A stretch of DNA of 52,220 nt from Ophioceras dolichostomum (lineage: Eukaryota; Ascomycota; Sordariomycetes; Magnaporthales; Ophioceraceae), in the NCBI GenBank assembly GCA_003049485.1, contig PYST01000281.1:1389-53608 (forward strand). The letters run 5' to 3'. Numbering within the stretch: position 1 is the first letter of the stretch; the number at the start of each line of letters is the position of its first letter. The notes below the pieces were generated by a model. That model ran no database searches, had not been told where the DNA came from, and worked only from the letters and a program-made list of their open reading frames with translations. The translations under genes and the position numbers were made by a program. Shown here piece by piece: positions 43,957 through 52,220 of this stretch.

Positions 43957-44930
43957 ATGAAGAAACCGGTCGTAATTGTCTCAGCGCTCGTGGCCGCCTG
44001 CTGGGCCTGCGACATCCCCCCGGACAAGCTTCCCAACACCATCACCCTAGGCTTCAGGATCCAGATCCAGAACGAAAAATACCCAGAGATCCACAATCGC
44101 TTTGTAAACCTCTGTGCTGCCGGCGGCGGCGACCAGCATCTCTACCTCAGCCCCGCAGGTGCTCCCGCCAACGACCTAACGCTTCTCGACGGCATCATCA
44201 CGCAGGGGAGCGGCTCGGCCGCCATCAGGGCCGTCATCAACGGGGAGGGGAGCAATCATTCCGCCCCGGCTTGCTTTCGCCCAGCGCCAGAACTTTGTAG
44301 GACTTACAGTCTGACCAAGTATCTACCTACCAAACTCAACGAGGCTTGTGGCCATTGCCGACCTAGTACACCCCGTCCGACAACTAGTACACCACGTCCG
44401 ACAACTAGTACACCCCGTCCGACAGCTAGTACACCCGTCCGACAACTAGTACACCCTGTCCGACAACTAGTACACCCCGTCCGACAACTAGTACACCCCG
44501 TCCGACAACACGACCAAGATGTTCATGACCGACCGAGGCGATCCGCGGGCCATCTACGATGTGGAATACGGCTGCAATCCGGACACGGACGCCCTCCAGG
44601 TGGAGCTTGCCTTCAAAGGCCGTGGCTTGCTAGAGGGAGGCAATATCTGTGTGCGGGGTGCGTCGGATAACTGGCACGAGATACGGTATTCTCCTCCTGA
44701 CAACACTGGTGAGTGAGCCATCAGATCCACCAATCATTATTGTTGTTCTGGCCTCCCAGTACAGATTGCTTTCGTCCATGAGATGAGGCAGGGAGCCCCT
44801 GGATATATGAGGAAAAGGCTGATGACGATGCGTTTATCCCCCAGCAGTCAATGATGCCCCGCAGCCATGCATGCCGATGAAGCTGGTCGTAGTCCACCCG
44901 TCTATGAGCTGTGTTACTGATGGGCTATGA
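43957..44930 (+). CDS. Secreted protein gene with minisatellite at a splice acceptor
   Basis: Best model: exons 43957-44247, 44492-44708 and 44848-44930, about 196 aa. A signal peptide (MKKPVVIVSALVAACWA) leads into ITLGFRIQIQNEKYPEIHNR, GGGDQHLYLSP and AVINGE. The next conserved piece, YTPSDNTTKMFMTDRGD, resumes at 44492 behind a CTAG acceptor, then IYDVEYGCNPDTDALQ and NICVRGASDNWHEIRYSPP. The last intron (donor GTGAGT, acceptor CAGCAG) leads to VNDAPQPCMPMKLVVV and a stop. The first intron's donor should be GTGAGC but reads GGGAGC at 44248. If it is not spliced, translation runs through a Thr/Pro-rich repeat into frames that do not encode the conserved end. So the gene may be functional by cryptic splicing or damaged. 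I recognise the motif family from other ascomycetes but not its function. Confidence 0.6.
44363..44508 (+). repeat. 21-bp minisatellite, seven units, containing a splice acceptor
   Basis: Seven head-to-tail copies of CTAGTACACCCCGTCCGACAA with few substitutions; the fourth copy lacks one C. The last copy runs into the conserved exon, so the unit equals the end of the intron (CTAG) plus the first bases of that exon (TAC ACC CCG TCC GAC AA). Every copy therefore offers the same acceptor. Confidence 0.9.
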
Positions 44931-45224
44931 ACCTGGGAAACAATGGCGGGTAAAGGAAAGGCGATGTTGAGCGCGGAGGTGTCGAACTCGAGACCACACT
45001 TAAACCGATTATGATTTCAGGGGCCAGATCATCAGATCACGGTTCGGTGTACTGGTACGGACAAAACGCGTGGTGATTTACTCATGCTATTCGTACCATT
45101 TAACAAACTAATACTCATCGTGGTTGGCTAAATCTCTACCTACACTGATGATGATGCCGTAACTTCTAGAAAGATGTAATACATGCAATGCAACGACATA
45201 CTGTTAAGCACCCTCCCTACCTAC
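44931..45224. other. Convergent 3' flanks, no gene seen
   Basis: The 294-bp gap separates convergent gene ends. It shows nothing beyond expected untranslated regions. Confidence 0.45.
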
Positions 45225-47571
45225 CTATTCAGCCTCTCCAAACCTCCTCGCAATCTCCAACACCTCAGCATCCATACCACTGGCGCCCAAAAACGTCACC
45301 CCAAACGGAAGCTGCCCCGTCTCACCCGGCATCAGCTCCGCGGCATTGAACGTCCCCGCCGGACACGCGACGCCGCACAGGTCCAGCACGTTCCCCGAAT
45401 GCGTGTACGTCCCCAGGAAACTATTCTTCCGCACCGGATCCGCCCTCACCTCCTCGACGGTAGGGTGCGTCGGCGCGGTCGGCACGACGACGATGTCGAC
45501 GCCGCCGCCCTCCTCCCCCGCCGAGAAGACATTGTTGCGCACCAAAGCCGTCAGCCGCGCCTGCGACTGCAGGTCCCTGAACACCTGCGCCGCGCTCGTG
45601 CCGCGGGCCAGCACGGCATCCAGGATCTCCACGATTACCGGGTGCAGGTCCGCGCGGTGGCGGTCCACCCACGCCGCCGGGTCAGGGGCGCTACCGTCAC
45701 CTTCGCCGTCGCCCGGCAGCGAGGCGAGGCGCTCGCACACGAAGCTGCCGTCGTACAGCAGGTTGCCCGCCTCGCGGAAGGGGTCCCAGCTCAGGGGCCT
45801 TAGCTCGCCGCCCATGCGCTGCAGGCGGTGGACGGCGGCGCTGAAGAGGCGCAGGTACGGCTTGCTGCAGGAGCCGACGAGGGCGTCGGGCGGGGGGATG
45901 CCGAAGCGGAAGCGGGCGGCCTGCGGGCCGGTGGCGTTGACGTGTCGGACGGGCTGGAGGGCGAGCGTCTTCGCGTAGGGGTCGCGCGGGTCGCGGGACT
46001 CGACGACCTGCCAGACGGCGCGAGCGTCGGAGACGGTGATGGCGGTGATGGCGACGCAGTCGAGGGCGAGGCAGGCCGGGGTGATGCCGACGAAGGGGAC
46101 GGTGCCGCGCGTGGGCTTGAAGCCGACTACGCCGTTGAAGGCGGCGGGGACACGGCCTGAGCCCGCGGTGTCGGTGGCGAGGGAGAAGGAGGCGAGACCC
46201 GCGCCGACGCTGACGGCCGAGCCGGACGAGGACCCGCCTGAGATGAAGGCTGGGTGGAAGACGGAGGACGGGGTGCCGTAGGGGGAGCGCTGGCCGGTCA
46301 GGCCGGTGGCGAGCTGGTCTAGGTTGACCTTGCCGAGGAAGATGGCGCCGGCGGCGATGACGGAGTCGTAGACAGGCGCCGAGGTGGCGGCGTCTCGGGT
46401 GAGGGGTGGGCAAGCCGTTGTGGTTTGCAGGCCGGCCACGTCGATCGAGTCCTTCACGGAGAACGGGATGCCGAAGAGGGGAGGGAGGCGGGCCTTGTCG
46501 GGGAACTTGGCGACGAGGTCCTGGGCGGCGGTGAGGGTGGTGGCTTTGGGGAGGAGGTGGATCCAGGTCCCGGGGTTGGTCTTGTCGTAGGCTTCGATCT
46601 TGGTGTAGAGAGCCTCTATGACGGTCACGGGCGAGAGCCCGGCCCGGTAGGCTGCTTGGAGCTTAGATATTTGCAGGTCGCCGTCCCATGCTGGTGGAGT
46701 TTGTGGTGGTGTGTGGCTTCCTGGTTGAGCGGATGGTGGTGAAGATGCCGCGAGGACGTCGAGGAGTGGCTGGAGGGTTGTCACAAAACCGAATAAGCCT
46801 TGAGACCAGTGGAGCATGTCCAGGCTTAATGTCTTGAATGACGGGTTGTATCCGGCGGTGGCCTCAACGACGGCGCCTTTGTGAAGAATTGATAGGCGTG
46901 AGTTACTACTGTGTCGTACAAGTAGTAGTTGTGAGTGAAGCTATGGTAGGCGTGTAGGGACGGAACTTACAGCACTCGAAGCCCCTGTCATTCGCCTCTC
47001 TGAACGTGGTTGCGACGCAGCACTCCGTTGTCACACCCGAAATGATCAGGTGAGTGATCCCATGCGCCTTGAGCTTGTGCATGAGCGTCGTGTTAAAGAA
47101 CGCACCCTTGCCAGGTTTGTCGATGACAACCTCCCCAGGAAGAGGAACGAGCTCATCCACGAAGTCATGGCCGTACTCCCCGCGCACGAGCAGCCGGCCC
47201 ATTTTCCCCTTGTCACCAATAACTACCGTGTGCTGCGTGTTACCTGGGGCAGCAGCCTGACGCACGATCTTGCTGGAAGGGCAGTCTGATAAATCCGGCT
47301 TGTGCCCTTCTCTGGTGTGGAAGATAGTCAGTCCGGCGGCCCGACAGGCCTCCAGGAGGCGCCTGGAGGGCTCAATGCTGGCCTCGACGGCGGTTAGGTC
47401 GGTGCCTTGGGCTTCCCCGAAGCCACCGGGGAGAAGGAAGTCGCGCTGCATGTCTATCACCAGCAGGGCAGTGTGAGCGCGCGGGAACACGTAGGCGTAC
47501 GGCTTGGCCTCCACCGTGAAGGTGGTCATCGGCGTGGCCGAGGCCTTGCTGTAGCTGGAGTTGGGGTCCAT
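45225..47571 (-). CDS. Fused isochorismatase-like (biuret hydrolase-like) / allophanate hydrolase-like amidase
   Basis: Two exons, 47571-46971 and 46876-45225, about 750 aa; a 94-nt intron (donor GTAAGT, acceptor ACAAAG, phase 1) joins FREANDRGFEC to CAVVEATAGYNPSF without a frame break. Residues 1-235 are a cysteine hydrolase with triad Asp40 (LLVIDMQRDF), Lys152 (VVIDKPGKGAF) and Cys185 (GVTTECCVATT). Lys-Cys spacing, FHTREGHKPDL and SQGLFG (Gln226) match biuret hydrolases as I remember them. After a Pro-rich linker (about 240-265), residues 280-750 are an amidase-signature domain: Lys342 (GIPFSVKDSID), Ser416 (ISGGSSSGSAV), Ser440 (TDTAGSGRVP). NLDQLATGLTGQRSPYG is the pattern of allophanate hydrolases; their small C-terminal domain is absent. 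Inferred roles: biuret to allophanate, then allophanate to ammonia and CO2, in the cytosol. A divergent permease gene lies upstream. Confidence 0.85.
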
Positions 47572-48516
47572 CGTGCAGAGGCAGTGTGACAGAGATGCGA
47601 TGAGATGATGGGGGATGGGAGAAGTGAAAGCGGACAAGGGGGGCGTGGTTGGTTGAAGCTGAGCGTCTACGCAAAAAGTTGATGTCCAATGACGCCCAAA
47701 GCGGGAAACAACCACAGCTGATGAGATTGAAGAAAATATCGATCCTGGCGCGTGCCAGGAAGAGATCTAAACAGGGCCTGTTCTTTGAGATAAGTAGTTT
47801 TTTTCGCGATAAGTTCCAGACCCCAACATTTCAGCAAGATGAGCTCGATAGCTTTCCCCACGTTTCAATACGGGGAGAGCTGTTTGGAAGGCGGGGAAAT
47901 TCTGCGCCTCCGCGCCGGCGGGCGGCAAGCTCGGCAGCTCTTGTTCGGGTGGCCGACGGCAATAAAATGGCGTCGCCGACGGCTGGCGACCCAGCCGGCA
48001 TTCTATCTTCCCCCCACGCTATCTCAGCAATCCAAGAAGTCCTTATCGCAGCTCCAACCTCTCGTAGGGCTCCCCTGTCGCGTGGCTGAAAAAGGAGGCG
48101 TTGTCTTATCATCTAATCCCACAACATCCACCGGTCCTGTTGGGACGCCAAGACGCCAGCGCTTAGCCCGAATAGGCCTCGTCCCTGGAGACCCGACCAC
48201 TCGGCAAGTCTGGGGTAGGCGAGGGCGGCCGTCGCCTGGTTCATATCGGGCCATCGTCTATCTTTTGCCAACCAGGTGAGGATATCTCCCAAATCTCACG
48301 GGGTGGCGGAGGGAAGGCAAGAGAGATCAAGAGAGAAGAAGGGGAATCTGATTCGTATAAATCCATGACTTATACCCGACCCAAGACACAAAGAGGCCGG
48401 AGTGTTCATGCATTGTAACTTCAGGTTCCTTGCTGGCAGATCCGAGTTCCGAGAGCGTCTTGCAGCCTTGATATAATCCCATTTCCTCTGTCCAGCCCGA
48501 AATCCCAACCATCACC
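47572..48516. promoter_or_regulatory. Divergent promoter with four GATAAG sites
   Basis: The 945 bp between the fused hydrolase (leftward) and the permease (rightward) must hold both promoters. HGATAAG, the binding core of AreA/NIT2-type GATA factors, occurs four times: 47789-47794 and 47808-47813 on plus, 48042-48047 and 48105-48110 on minus (as CTTATC). The pairs are 19 and 63 bp apart start to start. Family knowledge: AreA/NIT2 activates nitrogen scavenging genes when ammonium and glutamine are low, often through paired sites. A TATAAAT lies at 48356-48362, about 155 bp before the permease ATG. Co-regulation of the two genes is inferred, not shown. Confidence 0.55.
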
Positions 48517-50468
48517 ATGTCTCTCTTGGCCTGGGGCAGGAAGATCAAGACCAAGCTGGAGCCGCAGCTCCACCTTCGGGTCCCCTTCGAGGCTGGAGTC
48601 TATGCAAACAGCCCGCGATGGTCCAACAAGGATCTCGACCCCATCCCTCCGGAGAAGCGGACCTGGGGTGGGCTGGACTACTGGGCCTACTGGTGCTCTG
48701 ACATGGTAAGCCCCTCTGTTCTCGCACCCACCGGAGCCTCGTGGCTGACAATATCTTGCCTTCCCTCCTATACCTCATAGCTGGCCCCTCCTCTCGCCGC
48801 CACCGTCTCCAGCGTCATGTCACTCGGCTTCACAGCCCGCGAGACCATCCCGATCGTCTTCTTCGGCTTTGCCATCTGCAGCGTCGTTGTCACTCTCACT
48901 GGCAAGATGGGTGCAACCTACAGCATCCCTTTCCCAGTCATCGTCCGCAGCGTCTTCGGCATGTACGGCTCACTTCCGGCCATCTGCATCCGTGCTTTCG
49001 TGGCCCTCATGTGGACGGCCATCTTGACCGTCCAGGCCGGCGGTTTCCTCCAACGATGCATCGAGGCACTTTGGCCCGAGTTCATCGACTTTCCCAATGC
49101 GCTGCCTGAGTCGGCGAACGTCACTTGTAAGTCACAACTCGTCATCCCTTACCGACCCACCTACCCGGCCACTGGTGACTCTATAAGACTTTGGATGCTC
49201 TCTCACACGATGTCTGACCCCGATCGTCATCTACTCCTCCAGCTGCCGAGCTCCTCTGCATCTTCCTATACTGGTTTGTGCAAACCTTCCTAGCACTCAT
49301 GCCTATCGAGAAGCTGCGCCTCCTCTTCCTTGTCAAAGCCGTCGTTGTGCCTCCGACCTTCCTCGCCCTCTTCCTGTGGGCCGCCATCATCACCAAGGGT
49401 GGTGGCCCATTGGTTACCGGAGAGACGGTGATCACCTCGCCGTATCTTGGCACGGCCTTTTCGGCGCTCACTGGGTTGAACGTCATCATCGGACTGTTCT
49501 CATCCATGGCTGTCAACATGCCGGATTTCGGTCGGTAAGTAGTACTACCACATATGTACTAAGTAAATGGTAGCAAGGCAGCCGTGGACAGTGAGCTGAC
49601 CCCGTTGGTCTTTGACCGCTATAGATTCTCCAAGAACCGCCTTGCTGGACCGCATCAGTTCTTTGCGCTGCCCATCATCGGCACTCTAGGTGCCCTGACA
49701 CCCATCTTCGTCACGTCGGCCCACCAGTACCTCCACGGCGAGTTCCAGTGGTACATGCCCGCAGTGCTGGCCAAGTTTGACCGGGCGCCCAAGCTCTTCG
49801 TCGGACTCTCCTTCATGCTTGCCACGATCGGTAACCAGGTCGCAGCGGGCACCTACCCTTTCTCCAACGACGTCACCGGCCTGTGGCCTAAGTACATCAA
49901 TGTCCTGCGGGCTACGCTCTTCATCTGCGTCTTCTGCATCATCTCCACGCCCTGGAACATCATCCGCAACGCAGCCGGCCTCCTCGCCTTCCTGTCCGGC
50001 TACTCGTGCCTCATGGGTCCCCTCGCGGGAGTCATGGTGACGGACTACTACATCATCAAGAAGGGCAAGCTGAACGTGCACGAGATGTTCAAGGACGGGC
50101 CCACGGGCATCTACTGGTACACGCACGGCTTCAACCTCCGCGCCTACGCCGCCTTCTTCATCGGCGTCGGCCCCCTGATGCCGGGCTTCGCCAAGAGCAT
50201 CGAACCGACGCTCAACGTGAGCGAGGCCTGGAAGCTGTACGCCTTCGCGTGGATCTACGGGTTCACGACGTCCTCGCTGTCGTACTTCGTCATCAACAAG
50301 TGGATCTCGCCGCAGACCACCAGCTTGGTCGACGAGGCCGTGCTGCCGCCCCAGAAGGGCGAGGAGGCTTCTACGCCTCCTAGCGGTGCTGATATTGATG
50401 GGGTGGCCGTTGACGGGAAGACCGGTGAGAAGGTGCAGACCAACGAGAAGGAGGGGAGCATGGTCTGA
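48517..50468 (+). CDS. NCS1-family nucleobase/ureide permease
   Basis: Four exons, 48517-48705, 48781-49126, 49243-49534 and 49625-50468, about 556 aa; introns of 75, 116 and 90 nt have donors GTAAGC, GTAAGT and GTAAGT with phases 0, 1 and 2. The N-terminus has NKDLDPIPPEKRTWGGLDYW, the NCS1 opening. Marks of the family follow: GATYSIPFPVIVRSVFGMYG, AFVALMWTAILTVQAGGF, VNMPDFGRFSKN, NQVAAGTYPFSNDVTGLWPKYINVLRA and MVTDYYIIKKGKLNVHEMF. About twelve membrane segments are expected. Family knowledge: fungal NCS1 (Fur type) carriers import uracil, allantoin, uridine, cytosine or related compounds with protons at the plasma membrane. The exact substrate cannot be read by eye. Divergent pairing with the hydrolase suggests it imports that enzyme's substrate. 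The C-terminal tail is acidic and Lys-rich, as is usual for regulated endocytosis. Confidence 0.92.
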
Positions 50469-52220
50469 GAGAGAGTCTGAGAGCTCGAGGAGAAAGTGAA
50501 AATGGGGCGTCATGAGTTGGTGTTTCATCTCGTTATCTCTTTGATACCAATCGTTACTGCTTTGCGAAGAGGAGAAGGCAGAAAACCCGGGCTGTTGTTC
50601 GATGAGGTGGGTAAGTTGAGGACTAGGATGTGTAGAGAGCACCGGTCGTTACATTACAATTCATGCCTTAATTTTAACGTCTTTCGTGAATGTGCTTCGT
50701 TACTCTCCCAGTGTGAGCGATCGAGTACTCTCAGGGACCTTCCATACGCATTTCTCAGAGGCTGAGCGATACACGATTCTTCCACTCCAGCTCTTCTGGC
50801 ACCTAGTGCCCCTCAAAGCCTAGTACGTAATTATGCTACAGACCGTATACAGGTATCATCCAGCAAGCGGGAGGCCACCTTTCCTCCCTCTCCCCTCTCC
50901 TCCCTTATCCGTCCAGCAGAGGCCGAAGGAAAAGAGTCCGAGACATCCCCCCGAGTGATGTGGGAAGAAACAACGGCGCCGAAAGTTGTTTTGTGGTTTG
51001 GCGGCGCCAAAAGCTGAAGACTGGTAGCTGAGAAACGCAGTGCAAAGATGCGAAAGATGAAGTGAGATGCGATGAGCAGGTTGGATAGAGTCGAGTCTGG
51101 GAACAAAAAGGTGCGATGACGGCCATTCTTATCTCTGCGAGGAAGCAGATGGTCGGATGTCGTTTGATCGTCTTGGTATCGACGTTACTCAGTTTCAGGG
51201 TCAGTATTTGCGAAGATTGTGTTGCCGTCCGCGTCCTCGATGCCTACAGGAACGGGATATCCGTTTGATGCCAGCAAGAGTTGACCGGTATCGTTAACCA
51301 GATTCGGGTAAAAACCAGATCCGGGTAAATATCTAAGAGCTCGCCCGTGAACTCTTGTCGTCCGGGTCCTGGGTTCGGCCAGTCGTGGGCGGCCTGATGT
51401 TGCGGGTGAGTGATTCAGTTTCGTGCGCGGCTTAATAAGACGGACACGATATCTGGGGCTGAATTCGCGAATCGATGAGATCCCAATAGAGAGAAGTCAG
51501 AAGGAATGAAGCAACACTAACAAGTAGAAACACTGCTTTGCTGCGGAGGTCAAGACCCCGAAGATACGTCACCTTCACCTAGGCGGAGGATGTTTGAGAC
51601 TGAGCTCCTTCCATGATGCTTAAGTTCTTAAATGTAAGCCAAACAACTCGAATATCCAACAGGTAGGTTAACTGATCAGCGAGAGTCGGTCTCAAGCGGG
51701 GGGAGCTTCAAGCTGACGTCGTGCTCGAATGAAACGCCGTTCTGGGTGGCAATGGTGACCGTGGGTCCCAGTCGCCAACACCATCAAGAGTAAGTAATAC
51801 TTGAGGTCGATAATTTACGAGACCGCGCGAAGGTCGTTTTGAGTGATGGATTTGGGTTTTGGGGTCAGCGGCCGTTGTTCAGCTTGGCGAACCTTAGCCC
51901 ATTCAAGAGGGCTGCTGCTGGCGCGGGATGTGTGTTGGCTGGATGGGAGACTGGCAAGTGTCACTCGGAGGCCGGTGAACAGCAGGTGGTTCCTTACCAG
52001 GATATATACTGGAATCCATTCAGGAGCCCGGTTAGTTGTTAGGGGGTTCAGCAAGGGAGTCCCAAGCAAAGAATCATCCCTGGGAGCATGGTGTATTTTC
52101 GAGGCACGAGATCCGGGAATTATTTTTACCTTCTGTCAAGAATGGAGAACCTTATTGTGGCAATACGCTTCCACTATTCCACATGGCCTTCTATCAGCTT
52201 CTACTGTCTTCTATCGTCTT
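50469..52220. other. 1.75-kb right end without recognised gene
   Basis: I see no supportable gene up to the window edge. Short frames exist on both strands without domains. A 17-bp near-duplicate (CCAGATTCGGGTAAAA / CCAGATCCGGGTAAAT) lies at about 51298-51330. A gene entering from beyond the right edge cannot be excluded. Confidence 0.45.

Noticed and set aside
44363..44508. CRISPR-like array
   Set aside because: Units are contiguous without spacers and the genome is fungal; it is a minisatellite.
44337..44510. Thr/Pro repeat (STPRPTT) as a mucin-like linker of the secreted protein
   Set aside because: One unit is a base short, so the frame changes inside the repeat, and neither continuation reaches the conserved C-terminal part. 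The conserved protein resumes at the last acceptor-like CTAG.
46906..47715. Isochorismatase gene ending at 46906 as an independent 269-aa or shorter protein
   Set aside because: The tail after GFECC comes from reading into a canonical GTAAGT intron; the fold would lack its last strand and helix, which are found after the intron in the amidase frame.
49686..50642. 318-codon antisense frame over the permease
   Set aside because: Charged, low-information composition; a mirror of the permease coding bias.

Overview
The window is nuclear DNA of a filamentous ascomycete (Pezizomycotina). A Sordariomycete is likely, but this rests on gene families and overall look only. Genes are GC-rich, sit on both strands and carry one to three short introns (about 75-150 nt) with GTRNGT donors, CTAAC/CTGAC branch sites and YAG acceptors. 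There are no operons, no ribosome-binding-site pattern and no prokaryotic genes. I recognised no tRNA, rRNA or intact transposon.

Left part (1-24 kb). A housekeeping WD40 ribosome-assembly gene (Rrb1/GRWD1 type) is followed by a decayed short-chain dehydrogenase, a secreted GH45-type endoglucanase, a nitroreductase (Frm2/Hbn1 type), a kynurenine-3-monooxygenase-like flavoprotein and a DHA2-type drug/H+ antiporter. Next come a small secreted Cys-rich protein, a coiled-coil protein of unknown function, a 2EXR-domain protein, a frame-disturbed coiled-coil gene and a secreted M14 carboxypeptidase. Spacers of 1-3 kb separate several of these and show no supportable gene.

Middle part (24-45 kb). 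This part looks accessory: a small secreted protein, two fungal membrane proteins of unknown function, a secreted two-domain GH43 glycosidase, a pseudogenised coiled-coil gene with two in-frame TAG codons, and a tandem pair of NLR-like STAND NTPases (Helo-like N-terminus plus NACHT). A secreted-protein gene follows, in which a 21-bp minisatellite has multiplied the 3' splice site of an intron whose donor looks mutated.

Right part (45-52 kb). The most notable locus is a two-gene divergent module. One gene, read through its intron, encodes an isochorismatase-like cysteine hydrolase closely resembling biuret hydrolase, fused in frame to an amidase-signature enzyme resembling allophanate hydrolase. 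Facing it across 945 bp is an NCS1-family permease. The spacer holds four GATAAG sites, the recognition core of AreA/NIT2-type nitrogen regulators. My inference is a compact uptake-and-degradation module for biuret or a related ureide: permease, then biuret to allophanate, then allophanate to ammonia and CO2. Substrates are not proven by sequence. Exon boundaries throughout were placed by eye from splice motifs and reading frame.
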